DNA of 5,799 bases, taken from positions 1 through 5,799 of the forward strand of contig JANYHQ010000038.1 in NCBI GenBank assembly GCA_025358985.1, written 5' to 3'. Every line of letters begins with the position of its first letter. Within the stretch, counting starts at the first letter, position 1. Positions 1 through 5,799 of the stretch are shown one piece after another. Under the pieces are notes generated by a model. That model did no database searches. It was not told where the DNA came from and was given only the letters and a program-made list of their open reading frames with translations. Source of the DNA: Acidimicrobiales bacterium (GTDB taxonomy: Bacteria; Actinomycetota; Acidimicrobiia; Acidimicrobiales; JANYDT01). A program made the position numbers and the translations under genes.

Positions 1-2960
1 GTCGTGCTCTTCAGAATACGAGCCCGCTGGCGACCGATCATCCGCTGTTGGGCCGCAGAGTGCTGTCACCGGCGATGACGGATGTGGTGTTTGAGACGGA
101 GTTGGGGGCCACGTGGCCGGCGTTCCTCGATCATCATCGGATCTACGGGGTGGCGGTGCTGCCATCGCCCGCCTACTTGGAGATGGCTTTGGCGGCCGCC
201 GAGGCGGTGTGCGGGGACCTGTCGTTCGTCGTGGCCGACTTCGGCATCCGCGAAGCGTTGGTGCTGCCCGAGGTGGGCCAACGCCCGGTCCAACTGGTAC
301 TGCACGACGACCGTGTCGGGAGCATCGCCCCGCACGACCTGGGTATCGCCGACCTCGACGATGCCGGGGACGGTGAGCGCTTCACGTTCGAGATCTTCAG
401 CCGGGCCCCGGCCGAGTCCACCTGGACCCTGCACGTCACCGGTCGACTCGTGGTTGCGGCGCCCCTAGGCGATGCGGAGCGGTTCGTGCTCGATGAGGTC
501 AAACAACAGTGCGCGCAGACAATCTCGGGTGATGACTACTACGCGCAACTGGCGGAATCCGGACTGGAGTTTGGTACTGGCTTTCGCGGGATCACCGACG
601 TGTGGCGTCGCGATGGTGAGGCGCTGGGGCGGGTGTCGTTGCCCGCCGAATTGTGCTCAGACGCCGATGGATACGCCATGCACCCCGCCATGCTCGATGC
701 CTGCTTCCACCTGTTGGGTGCTCCGATGCTCTCGTCGGACGAACCCCAGGCGTACCTGCTCATCGGCATCGACCACTTGCGCATCTTGCGTCAACCAGGC
801 AATACCGTATGGAATCATACGGTATTGCGGCCCGGCTACGAACAGGTCGGTGCCATGTTCAGCGGTGATATCCGGCTGTACAACGACGACGACGAGTTGG
901 TGGCCGAGGTGCTGGGTCTGCAGCTGAAGCATGCGAGTCGCGATGCATTGATGCGGTCCACCCAACAACACAGTCATCAGTACACCTACGATGTGAAGTG
1001 GCAAGACCTCGGCGACTCATCAGCGGCGCAGGTGGTGGCGGAGGTGGAGGCGGTGCCCGAGACAGCCCAGAGTTGGCTGCTGTTGGCTTGCGGACCGGTA
1101 GGTGACGATGCCGACCTGGCGACGCAGTTGGCCGGGCAGTTGAGCGCCGATGGTCATCGTGTAGCAGTCACGACCCGAGTGCTGGATTCGTTAGGTGTGG
1201 AGCAGGCGCTGGATCAGCTCCCGGCCGGGCGCCGCCGGATCGTGTTCCTCGGGGCTCTGTCCATGGTCCCAGTCGACGCACTGGCGTACGACAATATGGC
1301 TGCCGAGCACAGTCGAGCCTTGGGTGTGGCGCTGGCCGCCACGCAGGCACTCGCAGCTACCGGCCCCGGGGTCACGGGCACCGACACTCAGCTGTGGATT
1401 GTCACGCGCGGGGCCCAACCGGCGGGCAACATCACCCCCGCACCCGACCAGGCGACCTTGTGGGGGCTGGGCCGAGTCATCGCGTTGGAGCATCCGCAGC
1501 ACTGGGGCGGCCTCATCGATCTGGACCCCAGTGGGTGCATCGCCGATGATGCGGCCGCAGTGTGCAGGGTCATCGCCGCGGGTGGCCATGATGACCAAGT
1601 GGCGATCCGCGGCGAACGACGGCTGGTCCCTCGACTGGTACGCCGTGGCGCGGCGGCCATCCGGGCGTCGCTGGTCCTGGCGCCCGATGCCAGCTATCTG
1701 GTCACGGGCGGTCTGGGAGGGTTGGGCCTGAAGGTGGCGTTGTGGATGGCCGAGAGCGGCGCCCGATCGATCGTCTTGGTGGGCCGCCGGGGACTTCCGT
1801 CGCGTGATGAATGGTCGTCGTCGACGATGCCTGCTGAGGTGTCGGCCCAGATCGCCGCCATCATGGCCATCGAGGCCGCCGGCGCCTCCGTCGAGATCGT
1901 GGCCGCCGACGTCGCCGACGTCGTTGCCATGACGGCGCTCATGGCGCGCTTCGGCCGTGACCTGGCACCACTGCGCGGCGTGGTCCACGCAGCAGCAGCG
2001 CTCAGCAACTGGAGCGTCGACGCGCTTCGGCATGACGCCCTTGTCGACATGTTGGCGCCCAAGGTGAGTGGGACGTGGCTGCTGCACCAACTGACACAGA
2101 GCTGCGAGCTCGACTTCTTCGTACTGTTCTCGTCCACCACAGCATTGCTCGGCGCCCGCGACATGGCGCACTACGCCGCTGCCAATGCGTTCATGGATGC
2201 ACTTGCCAATATGCGTAGGGCACAGGGGCAGGTGGGGCTGAGCATCAACTGGGGGACGTGGGAGGAGATGCGAGTGGCCTCCGCCGAGGACCGGTTACGG
2301 GTGACGAGCACGGGCCTCAACCCGTTGCCGACGGACGTAGCGCTGCGGGTGATGGGCGACCTCGTGGTGGCCAACGATGCTGCTCAAGTCATGGTGGCCG
2401 CCGTAGATTGGGACGTGCTCAAGGCGGTGTACGAAGCGCGGCGGGCTCGTCCTCTGCTGTCGTTGGTGGCCGGGCGCGGCATCGGGCGGGGGAATGGTCG
2501 TACAACGCGACGTCGTGATGTGCGACCCCATCTGACGTTGCAACTGGCATCAGCGCCCCCCCATCAGCGTCACGACATGGTGGTGTCTTACCTGCGCAAT
2601 GAGGTGGCACTGGCCTTGGGGATGCAACCAGCAGAGTCGGTGGACATCGACCAAGGGCTGTTCGAGATGGGGATGGACTCGCTCATGTCGGTGGAGCTCA
2701 AGGGTCGGCTCGAGGCCGCAGTGGGACGCAACCTGCCGTCGACGTTGACGTTCAACTATCCCAACATCGCGGCGTTGGCGCAGTATCTGATGGACAACGT
2801 CCTCGCCAATGTGGCCACCGCTCAGCTCAAGGCAGTGGGCGGCGATGCCGAAGAGGGGACATCTACTGCTTCGTTGCTGGGCCACAGCGACCTCGCCGAC
2901 GAAGTCACCGAGGATCAATTGGCAGCAATGCTCAGCGCCCGTCTGGATCGTCTCCGATGA
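1..2960 (+). CDS. Type I modular polyketide synthase, 3' part (DH-pseudoKR-KR-ACP, 5' end outside window)
   Basis: Cytoplasmic multidomain PKS that beta-processes a growing acyl chain on its carrier protein. The frame (first full codon at base 3) is open to the left edge, so the gene starts upstream. A TTG start at 48 is ruled out because it would split the conserved HPLLG motif of the DH (39-53). Counting residues from base 3, the visible domains are DH (about 13-310), structural pseudo-KR (about 329-550), catalytic KR (about 562-810), ACP (about 857-935) and a charged C-terminal helical tail ending at the TGA at 2958-2960. KS and AT must lie upstream, since a DH in a modular PKS follows them. 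DH, pseudo-KR and KR are directly adjacent, so enoylreductase and methyltransferase are absent. The expected product is an alpha,beta-unsaturated acyl-ACP. The next PKS gene begins 43 bases downstream, probably in the same operon. The family assignment is firm; the pathway and product are unknown. Confidence 0.96.
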   Translation, partial: RALQNTSPLATDHPLLGRRVLSPAMTDVVFETELGATWPAFLDHHRIYGVAVLPSPAYLEMALAAAEAVCGDLSFVVADFGIREALVLPEVGQRPVQLVLHDDRVGSIAPHDLGIADLDDAGDGERFTFEIFSRAPAESTWTLHVTGRLVVAAPLGDAERFVLDEVKQQCAQTISGDDYYAQLAESGLEFGTGFRGITDVWRRDGEALGRVSLPAELCSDADGYAMHPAMLDACFHLLGAPMLSSDEPQAYLLIGIDHLRILRQPGNTVWNHTVLRPGYEQVGAMFSGDIRLYNDDDELVAEVLGLQLKHASRDALMRSTQQHSHQYTYDVKWQDLGDSSAAQVVAEVEAVPETAQSWLLLACGPVGDDADLATQLAGQLSADGHRVAVTTRVLDSLGVEQALDQLPAGRRRIVFLGALSMVPVDALAYDNMAAEHSRALGVALAATQALAATGPGVTGTDTQLWIVTRGAQPAGNITPAPDQATLWGLGRVIALEHPQHWGGLIDLDPSGCIADDAAAVCRVIAAGGHDDQVAIRGERRLVPRLVRRGAAAIRASLVLAPDASYLVTGGLGGLGLKVALWMAESGARSIVLVGRRGLPSRDEWSSSTMPAEVSAQIAAIMAIEAAGASVEIVAADVADVVAMTALMARFGRDLAPLRGVVHAAAALSNWSVDALRHDALVDMLAPKVSGTWLLHQLTQSCELDFFVLFSSTTALLGARDMAHYAAANAFMDALANMRRAQGQVGLSINWGTWEEMRVASAEDRLRVTSTGLNPLPTDVALRVMGDLVVANDAAQVMVAAVDWDVLKAVYEARRARPLLSLVAGRGIGRGNGRTTRRRDVRPHLTLQLASAPPHQRHDMVVSYLRNEVALALGMQPAESVDIDQGLFEMGMDSLMSVELKGRLEAAVGRNLPSTLTFNYPNIAALAQYLMDNVLANVATAQLKAVGGDAEEGTSTASLLGHSDLADEVTEDQLAAMLSARLDRLR
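39..935 (+). other. Dehydratase (DH) domain, double hot-dog fold
   Basis: Removes water from the beta-hydroxyacyl-ACP made by the KR of the same module. The N-terminal hot dog opens with HPLLG (39-53). The catalytic HxxxGxxxxP motif is intact (HRIYGVAVLP, His codon at 135-137, Pro at 162-164). The second hot dog carries the catalytic Asp in HPAMLDACFH (Asp codon 696-698, followed at +4 by His). Both catalytic residues are present, so activity is expected. One deviation is that the family YGP motif reads Phe-Gly-Thr (570-578). The coding sequence near the C-terminal end of the domain also contains a perfect hairpin, listed separately. Domain ends are approximate. Confidence 0.93.
799..828. repeat. 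Perfect 13-bp inverted repeat with 4-base loop inside the DH coding sequence
   Basis: Left arm GCAATACCGTATG (799-811) is the exact reverse complement of right arm CATACGGTATTGC (816-828), separated by GAAT (812-815). It is markedly AT-richer than its surroundings and uses codons uncommon in this gene (GTA twice, AAT twice). No T-run follows (the next bases are GGCCCGGC), so a standard intrinsic terminator is unlikely. The sequence is directly visible; any function is unknown. Confidence 0.9.
987..2440 (+). other. Ketoreductase didomain: structural pseudo-KR plus catalytic KR
   Basis: Reduces the beta-ketoacyl-ACP to a beta-hydroxyacyl-ACP with NADPH. The N-terminal half (about 987-1660) is the structural Rossmann-like pseudo-KR, recognisable from YDVKW at its start and the TLWGLGRVIALEHP stretch near 1456-1500. 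The catalytic half begins with the nucleotide-binding GGLGGLG (1707-1727). The catalytic set is complete: Lys in KVSG (2061-2063), Ser in FSST (2133-2135), Tyr and Asn in YAAAN (2172-2174 and 2184-2186). Ser-to-Tyr spacing is the usual 13 residues. The B-type LDD motif is replaced by Leu-Ser-Asn (2001-2009), and the A-type Trp eight residues before Tyr is Leu, so the stereochemical class cannot be read from motifs. The two halves are separated by only a few residues, which leaves no place for an enoylreductase. Confidence 0.93.
2571..2805 (+). other. Acyl carrier protein (ACP) domain
   Basis: Carries the acyl chain as a thioester on a phosphopantetheine arm. The attachment motif is GMDSLMSVELK, with the modified Ser encoded at 2679-2681. 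The following stretch LPSTLTFNYPNIAALAQYL is the usual helix 2-4 region of a reducing-module PKS ACP. It is a single ACP, the last catalytic domain before the C-terminal tail. There is no thioesterase after it, so the chain must be handed to another protein. Confidence 0.95.
2850..2957 (+). other. C-terminal docking tail of the upstream PKS protein
   Basis: After the ACP and a flexible Gly/Ser/Thr-rich linker, the protein ends in an acidic-amphipathic helix, DEVTEDQLAAMLSARLDRLR. This resembles the C-terminal tails of myxobacterial and cyanobacterial PKSs (pattern L-S/T-E-x-E/Q-L-x-x-L-L-x-x-x-L), which form the ACP-side half of class 2-type docking domains. The assignment rests on pattern resemblance and position. 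Its probable partner is the N-terminal helix pair of the next protein. Confidence 0.6.
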
Positions 2961-3007
2961 GTACCGATTCGACTCAGCGAGAGCAGCACGGGAGTGGGAG
3001 CACATGA
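2957..3007 (+). other. 16-codon mini-ORF bridging the two PKS genes by ATGA overlaps
   Basis: ATG at 2957 overlaps the stop of the upstream PKS gene (ATGA 2957-2960) and encodes MSTDSTQREQHGSGST before a TGA at 3005-3007. That TGA overlaps the start of the downstream PKS gene (ATGA 3004-3007). It could be a translational-coupling relay, or the remnant of the original N-terminus of the downstream gene after a frameshift, or coincidence. No independent product is recognised, and I see no clear Shine-Dalgarno sequence ahead of 2957. Confidence 0.3.
2990..3000 (+). promoter_or_regulatory. Ribosome binding site of the downstream PKS gene
   Basis: The purine-rich stretch GGGAGTGGGAG just upstream of ATG 3004 contains GGGAG twice. 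The copy ending at 2994 leaves 9 bases to the start, a normal Shine-Dalgarno spacing; the copy ending at 3000 leaves only 3. This supports ATG 3004 as the real start of the second PKS. Confidence 0.6.
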
Positions 3008-5799
3008 GCAACCCGGCACCATCGGAGGACCGACGGGAGTTGCTTCACAGCGCCCTGCAGGCATTGGACCAGATGCAATCCAAGCTGGACCAAGTGGACG
3101 AAGAGGCGCGCCAGCCCATCGCCATCGTGGGGATGAGCTGTCGGTTCCCGGGAGGTGCGGATTCTCCGGAGGCGTTTTGGGAGCTGCTGCGTGACGGTCG
3201 CGACGCAGTCGGTGTGTATCCCGCTGAACGCAAGGCAATGGCCGCAGCATGTGGTGTTGATCCGCGCCTGTTCAGCGACGAGGTCACCTGGTTTGGCGGC
3301 TTCCTGGATCAGATCGACCAATTCGATCCGCAGTTCTTCGGCATCTCGCCACGTGAGGCCGCCACCATGGATCCCCAACAACGGATGGCGTTGGAGGTGA
3401 GCTGGGAGGCACTGGAGCGCGCCGGCATCGCCCCGGATTCACTCAACGGAAGTGCCACCGGCGTGTTCCTCGGCATCACCACCAACGAGTACGTCCAACT
3501 GGCCAAGCTCGGCGGGGCCGACGCGTTGGATGTGTACAGCGCCACGGGTGGAGCCCTCAACGCGGCTGCAGGACGGGTGTCGTACACGCTGGGTCTGCAA
3601 GGTCCCAGCATGGCGATCGACACGGCCTGCTCGTCGTCGTTGGTGGCCGTGCATCAGGCGTGTCGAAGCCTGCGCAGCGGTGAGAGCAACATGGCGCTCG
3701 CCGGGGGCGTCAACCTCGTCTTGCTACCGGAGGGCTTCATCTGTTTTGAGCGCTGGGGGATGATGGCCCAGGACGGTCGGTGCAAGACTTTTGATGCGGC
3801 GGCAGACGGCTTCGTGCGCGGCGAGGGGTGCGCCATGTTGGTGCTCAAACGGCTGAGTGACGCGCAAGCCGACGGAAATCACGTGCTGGCCGTGATCCGA
3901 GGTTCGGCGGTCAATCAGGACGGGCGCAGCAGCGGACTCACGGTTCCCAACGGCCTGGCTCAACAGGCGGTGTTGCGCCAAGCCCTGTCCAACGCAGGGA
4001 TCGCTCCCGGCGACGTGCAGTACTTCGAAGCGCATGGCACGGGCACCACCCTGGGCGACCCCATCGAAGTCGAGGCCATCGGGATGGTGCTGGGCGAGGG
4101 CCGTGACGTGGATCAGGCGTTGATGATGGGGTCGGTCAAGACGAATATCGGGCACTTGGAGTCGGCCGCGGGCATCGCCGGCATCGTCAAGGTGGTCCTG
4201 TCGATGCAGCACGGGGTGATTCCTGCCCACCTGCATTTTCATCAACGCAGCCCCCATATTCCATGGCCGGACTTCCCGGTGGTGATCCCCACGTCGTTGA
4301 CGCCGTGGCCCGAGCGTGATGGCCGACGAGTGGCGGGCGTCAGTGGGTTCGGATTCAGCGGCACCAACGCCCACGTCGTGTTGGAGTCGGCTCCCGTCGC
4401 AACTGTTGGTGATCGACCAACCGAGCATGCGCCGCAGTTGGTGCTGCTGTCGGCCAAGACGGCGCCAGCCCTGGCGACGATGGCCACTCGGCTGGCCGAG
4501 CGAATTGCGGCAGACCCGACGTTGTTGCTGGCCGATGTGTCGGCCACCACCATTCGGGGACGGGCCCACTTCGGTCATCGTCTCGCCCTGGTCGCCCGCA
4601 CCGGCGAAGAGTTGGCCACACAACTGCTTGCGGTGTCCTCCGGTGCGGACCCTGTAGGGGTCGTAGGAGGACGCGCGACCAGCCGCAAGGTGGCGTTCCT
4701 GTTCACCGGACAAGGGGCGCAGTACGCCGGCATGGCGAGGGGTCTGTACCGATCGCAACCAGTGTTCGCGACGGCGTTGGACCGGTGCGCGTCGCTGCTT
4801 GAGTCGCATCTCGATCACCCATTGCTCGACGTGTTGTTTGCCGAGAAGGGGGAGTCCGCCGAGTCCGCTCGACTGTCGGCGCGGTTGGATCAGACCTCGT
4901 ACACACAGCCGGCACTGTGCGCCGTGGAGTTTGCCCTCAGCGAGTTGTGGCGGTCGTGGGGCGTCTCGGTGCAGGCCGTGATCGGCCATTCGGTGGGCGA
5001 GTACAGCGCGGCGATCATGGCCGGTGTGTTCAGCCTGGAGGATGGGTTGCGCATGGTCGCCGCCCGGGGCCGATTGATGCAGGCGCTGGCTGGAGGGGGC
5101 GCCATGGCGGCCATCTTCGCGCCCCACCCCGATGTCCAGTCGGCGCTGGCGCGGTTTGATGATTCGGTGTCGGTGGCGGCTGTCAACGGTCCTGCCCATA
5201 CAGTGATCTCGGGCCTCGGGTCCAGCGTGGTCGCCATTGCGGAGGCGTTCGCAGCGCAGGGGACGCGGGTCCAGCGTTTGGTGGTGTCGCATGCATTTCA
5301 TTCGCCGTTGATGCAGCCAATGATGGCCGCCTTCGCCGACGTTGCCCGCAGCGTCACCTACCAGCGGCCGCGCATTGCGTTGGTGTCCAATGTCGGCGGA
5401 CAGGTGGTGGACAACGAGGTGGCGACTCCCGAACACTGGATCAACCACGTTCTGGCCCCGGTGCAGTTCGACCAGGGCATGCGCACGCTGAAGGGGTTGG
5501 GCGTCAACACGTTCCTCGAGATCGGGCCGCATCCGGTGTTGCTCGGCATGGGGCAGATGGCGCTTCCCGCCGACAGTTCATCGGCGGGCAACGCCGTGTG
5601 GACCACTTCGCTTCGCCGAAATCGCGATGATGCACAGCAGATGTTGGAGGGTCTCGGTGCACTGTACGCGGCTGGTGTTGGCGTCGACTGGCAGCATGTG
5701 GCGCCGACAGCGGGACGACCCGTGACCTTGCCCACGTACGCGTTCCAGCGCCAACGGCACTGGTTGGATCCGGTCAAGCGCGACCGCTTCGCCCGGGTG
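3004..5799 (+). CDS. Type I modular polyketide synthase, 5' part (docking-KS-AT, 3' end outside window)
   Basis: Second PKS protein of the assembly line: it accepts the acyl chain from the upstream ACP and extends it by one malonate unit. The frame runs 932 codons from ATG 3004 to the right edge with no stop. The start is supported by the purine-rich site at 2990-3000, by the lack of any in-frame ATG, GTG or TTG between 2950 and 3004, and by the normal distance (about 37 residues) to the KS. Domains in order are N-terminal docking helices (about 10-36), KS (about 38-464), KS-AT linker (about 465-560), AT (about 563-855) and post-AT linker ending in YAFQRQRHW (912-920). Catalytic residues are KS Cys209, His344 and His384, and AT Ser663 and His766. 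The AT signature HAFH and GHSVG predict malonyl-CoA. Whatever follows the AT (DH, KR, ACP and so on) is beyond the window. The gene is probably co-transcribed and translationally coupled with the upstream PKS gene. Confidence 0.96.
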   Translation, partial: MSNPAPSEDRRELLHSALQALDQMQSKLDQVDEEARQPIAIVGMSCRFPGGADSPEAFWELLRDGRDAVGVYPAERKAMAAACGVDPRLFSDEVTWFGGFLDQIDQFDPQFFGISPREAATMDPQQRMALEVSWEALERAGIAPDSLNGSATGVFLGITTNEYVQLAKLGGADALDVYSATGGALNAAAGRVSYTLGLQGPSMAIDTACSSSLVAVHQACRSLRSGESNMALAGGVNLVLLPEGFICFERWGMMAQDGRCKTFDAAADGFVRGEGCAMLVLKRLSDAQADGNHVLAVIRGSAVNQDGRSSGLTVPNGLAQQAVLRQALSNAGIAPGDVQYFEAHGTGTTLGDPIEVEAIGMVLGEGRDVDQALMMGSVKTNIGHLESAAGIAGIVKVVLSMQHGVIPAHLHFHQRSPHIPWPDFPVVIPTSLTPWPERDGRRVAGVSGFGFSGTNAHVVLESAPVATVGDRPTEHAPQLVLLSAKTAPALATMATRLAERIAADPTLLLADVSATTIRGRAHFGHRLALVARTGEELATQLLAVSSGADPVGVVGGRATSRKVAFLFTGQGAQYAGMARGLYRSQPVFATALDRCASLLESHLDHPLLDVLFAEKGESAESARLSARLDQTSYTQPALCAVEFALSELWRSWGVSVQAVIGHSVGEYSAAIMAGVFSLEDGLRMVAARGRLMQALAGGGAMAAIFAPHPDVQSALARFDDSVSVAAVNGPAHTVISGLGSSVVAIAEAFAAQGTRVQRLVVSHAFHSPLMQPMMAAFADVARSVTYQRPRIALVSNVGGQVVDNEVATPEHWINHVLAPVQFDQGMRTLKGLGVNTFLEIGPHPVLLGMGQMALPADSSSAGNAVWTTSLRRNRDDAQQMLEGLGALYAAGVGVDWQHVAPTAGRPVTLPTYAFQRQRHWLDPVKRDRFARV
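3031..3111 (+). other. N-terminal docking helices of the downstream PKS protein
   Basis: Residues 10-36 ahead of the KS are helical and heptad-like: LLHSALQALDQMQSKLDQVD followed by an acidic/basic stretch, then QPIAIVGM at the KS start. The pattern LLxxALxALxxMQxKLDxxE is typical of KS-side docking segments in myxobacterial and cyanobacterial PKSs, and differs from the longer coiled coil of erythromycin-type PKSs. It is the probable partner of the C-terminal tail of the preceding protein. Assignment is by resemblance, not by structure. Confidence 0.6.
3115..4395 (+). other. Beta-ketoacyl synthase (KS) domain
   Basis: Catalyses decarboxylative Claisen condensation between the incoming acyl chain and the malonyl-ACP extender. 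The start PIAIVGMSCRFPGG and the end GVSGFGFSGTNAHVVLE are canonical. The nucleophile Cys209 sits in DTACSSSL (Cys codon 3628-3630). The two histidines are His344 in EAHGTGT (4033-4035) and His384 in KTNIGH (4153-4155), preceded by the conserved Lys379. All are intact, so this is an elongating KS, not a KSQ loading domain or an inactive KS0. The size of about 427 residues is normal. Confidence 0.97.
4690..5565 (+). other. Acyltransferase (AT) domain, predicted malonyl-CoA specific
   Basis: Loads the extender unit from CoA onto the module's ACP. Motifs in order are FLFTGQGAQY near the N-terminus (residues 565-574), QTSYTQPAL (630-638), the nucleophile elbow GHSVGE (661-666, Ser663 codon 4990-4992), Arg688 in AARGRLM, and HAFHSPLM (763-770, catalytic His766). 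HAFH, rather than YASH, together with GHSVG, rather than GHSQG, is the established malonyl-type signature. The presence of this AT makes it a cis-AT module. The post-AT motif YAFQRQRHW closes the region near 5737-5763. Confidence 0.94.

Noticed and set aside
799..850. Intrinsic terminator at the hairpin in the DH
   Set aside because: No T-run follows the stem on either strand, and the reading frame continues undisturbed through it.
886..897. Short GAC run encoding Asp repeats
   Set aside because: Too short to be a meaningful microsatellite; it fits a surface loop of the DH.
1650..1710. Possible enoylreductase between pseudo-KR and KR
   Set aside because: Only a short linker lies there; an enoylreductase needs about 300 residues.
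1905..1922. Tandem direct repeat GCCGACGTC x2
   Set aside because: Only two 9-base copies encoding Ala-Asp-Val twice within the KR (the DVAD region); ordinary codon-level repetition in GC-rich DNA.
1191..2171. 326-codon open frame on the - strand
   Set aside because: It is antisense to the pseudo-KR and KR; low-complexity composition and no known motif.
48..2960. TTG at 48 as the true start of the first PKS gene
   Set aside because: The frame is open to the left edge, and the TTG codon is the second Leu of the conserved HPLLG motif; the module's KS and AT must also be upstream.
2957..3004. ATG 2957 as the start of the downstream PKS protein
   Set aside because: That frame stops at 3005-3007 after 16 codons and does not continue into the KS; ATG 3004 has the Shine-Dalgarno-like site and the correct frame.
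3724..5532. 602-codon open frame on the - strand
   Set aside because: It lies wholly antisense to the KS and AT coding sequence with all catalytic motifs intact. Its translation is rich in Arg, His, Gln and Gly with no recognisable domain, a common artefact of GC-rich coding DNA.

Overview
The window lies entirely inside a modular type I polyketide synthase (PKS) locus on the + strand. It holds the 3' part of one PKS gene (5' end outside the window) and the 5' part of the next (3' end outside). The DNA is GC-rich (about 60-65% by eye) with strong third-position G/C bias and frequent TTG leucine codons. This fits a high-GC bacterium such as an actinobacterium or a myxobacterium, but the genus cannot be named from the sequence alone. 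Several stretches, notably the C- and N-terminal interprotein helices, the KR active-site region and the post-KS linker, look to me more like myxobacterial, cyanobacterial or mycobacterial modular PKSs than the classical erythromycin-type Streptomyces ones.

Layout. Positions 1-2960 encode the end of a reducing extension module: dehydratase (DH), structural pseudo-ketoreductase, catalytic ketoreductase (KR), acyl carrier protein (ACP) and a C-terminal docking tail. There is no room for an enoylreductase or a C-methyltransferase, and the module's KS and AT must lie upstream. Positions 2961-3003 are a 43-base gap carrying a purine-rich ribosome binding site and a 16-codon mini-ORF that overlaps both flanking genes by ATGA. 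Positions 3004-5799 encode the start of the next PKS protein: N-terminal docking helices, ketosynthase (KS) with an intact Cys-His-His set, a malonyl-type acyltransferase (AT), and the post-AT linker, where the window ends. This second gene is open for 932 codons to the window edge without a stop.

How they work together. The first module should reduce its beta-keto intermediate to a hydroxyl and dehydrate it to an alpha,beta-unsaturated acyl-ACP. The C-terminal tail of protein 1 would dock on the N-terminal helices of protein 2, whose KS takes the chain and extends it with a malonate unit loaded by its own AT. The tight spacing implies one operon.

What is unusual. There is a perfect 13-bp inverted repeat with a 4-base loop inside the DH coding sequence, the double stop-start overlap at the gene junction, a KR lacking both stereotype motifs, and a DH with an altered YGP motif. 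I see no transposon, CRISPR array, RNA gene, phage gene or clearly new type of system; the enzymology is conventional modular PKS and the final product cannot be predicted from this fragment.
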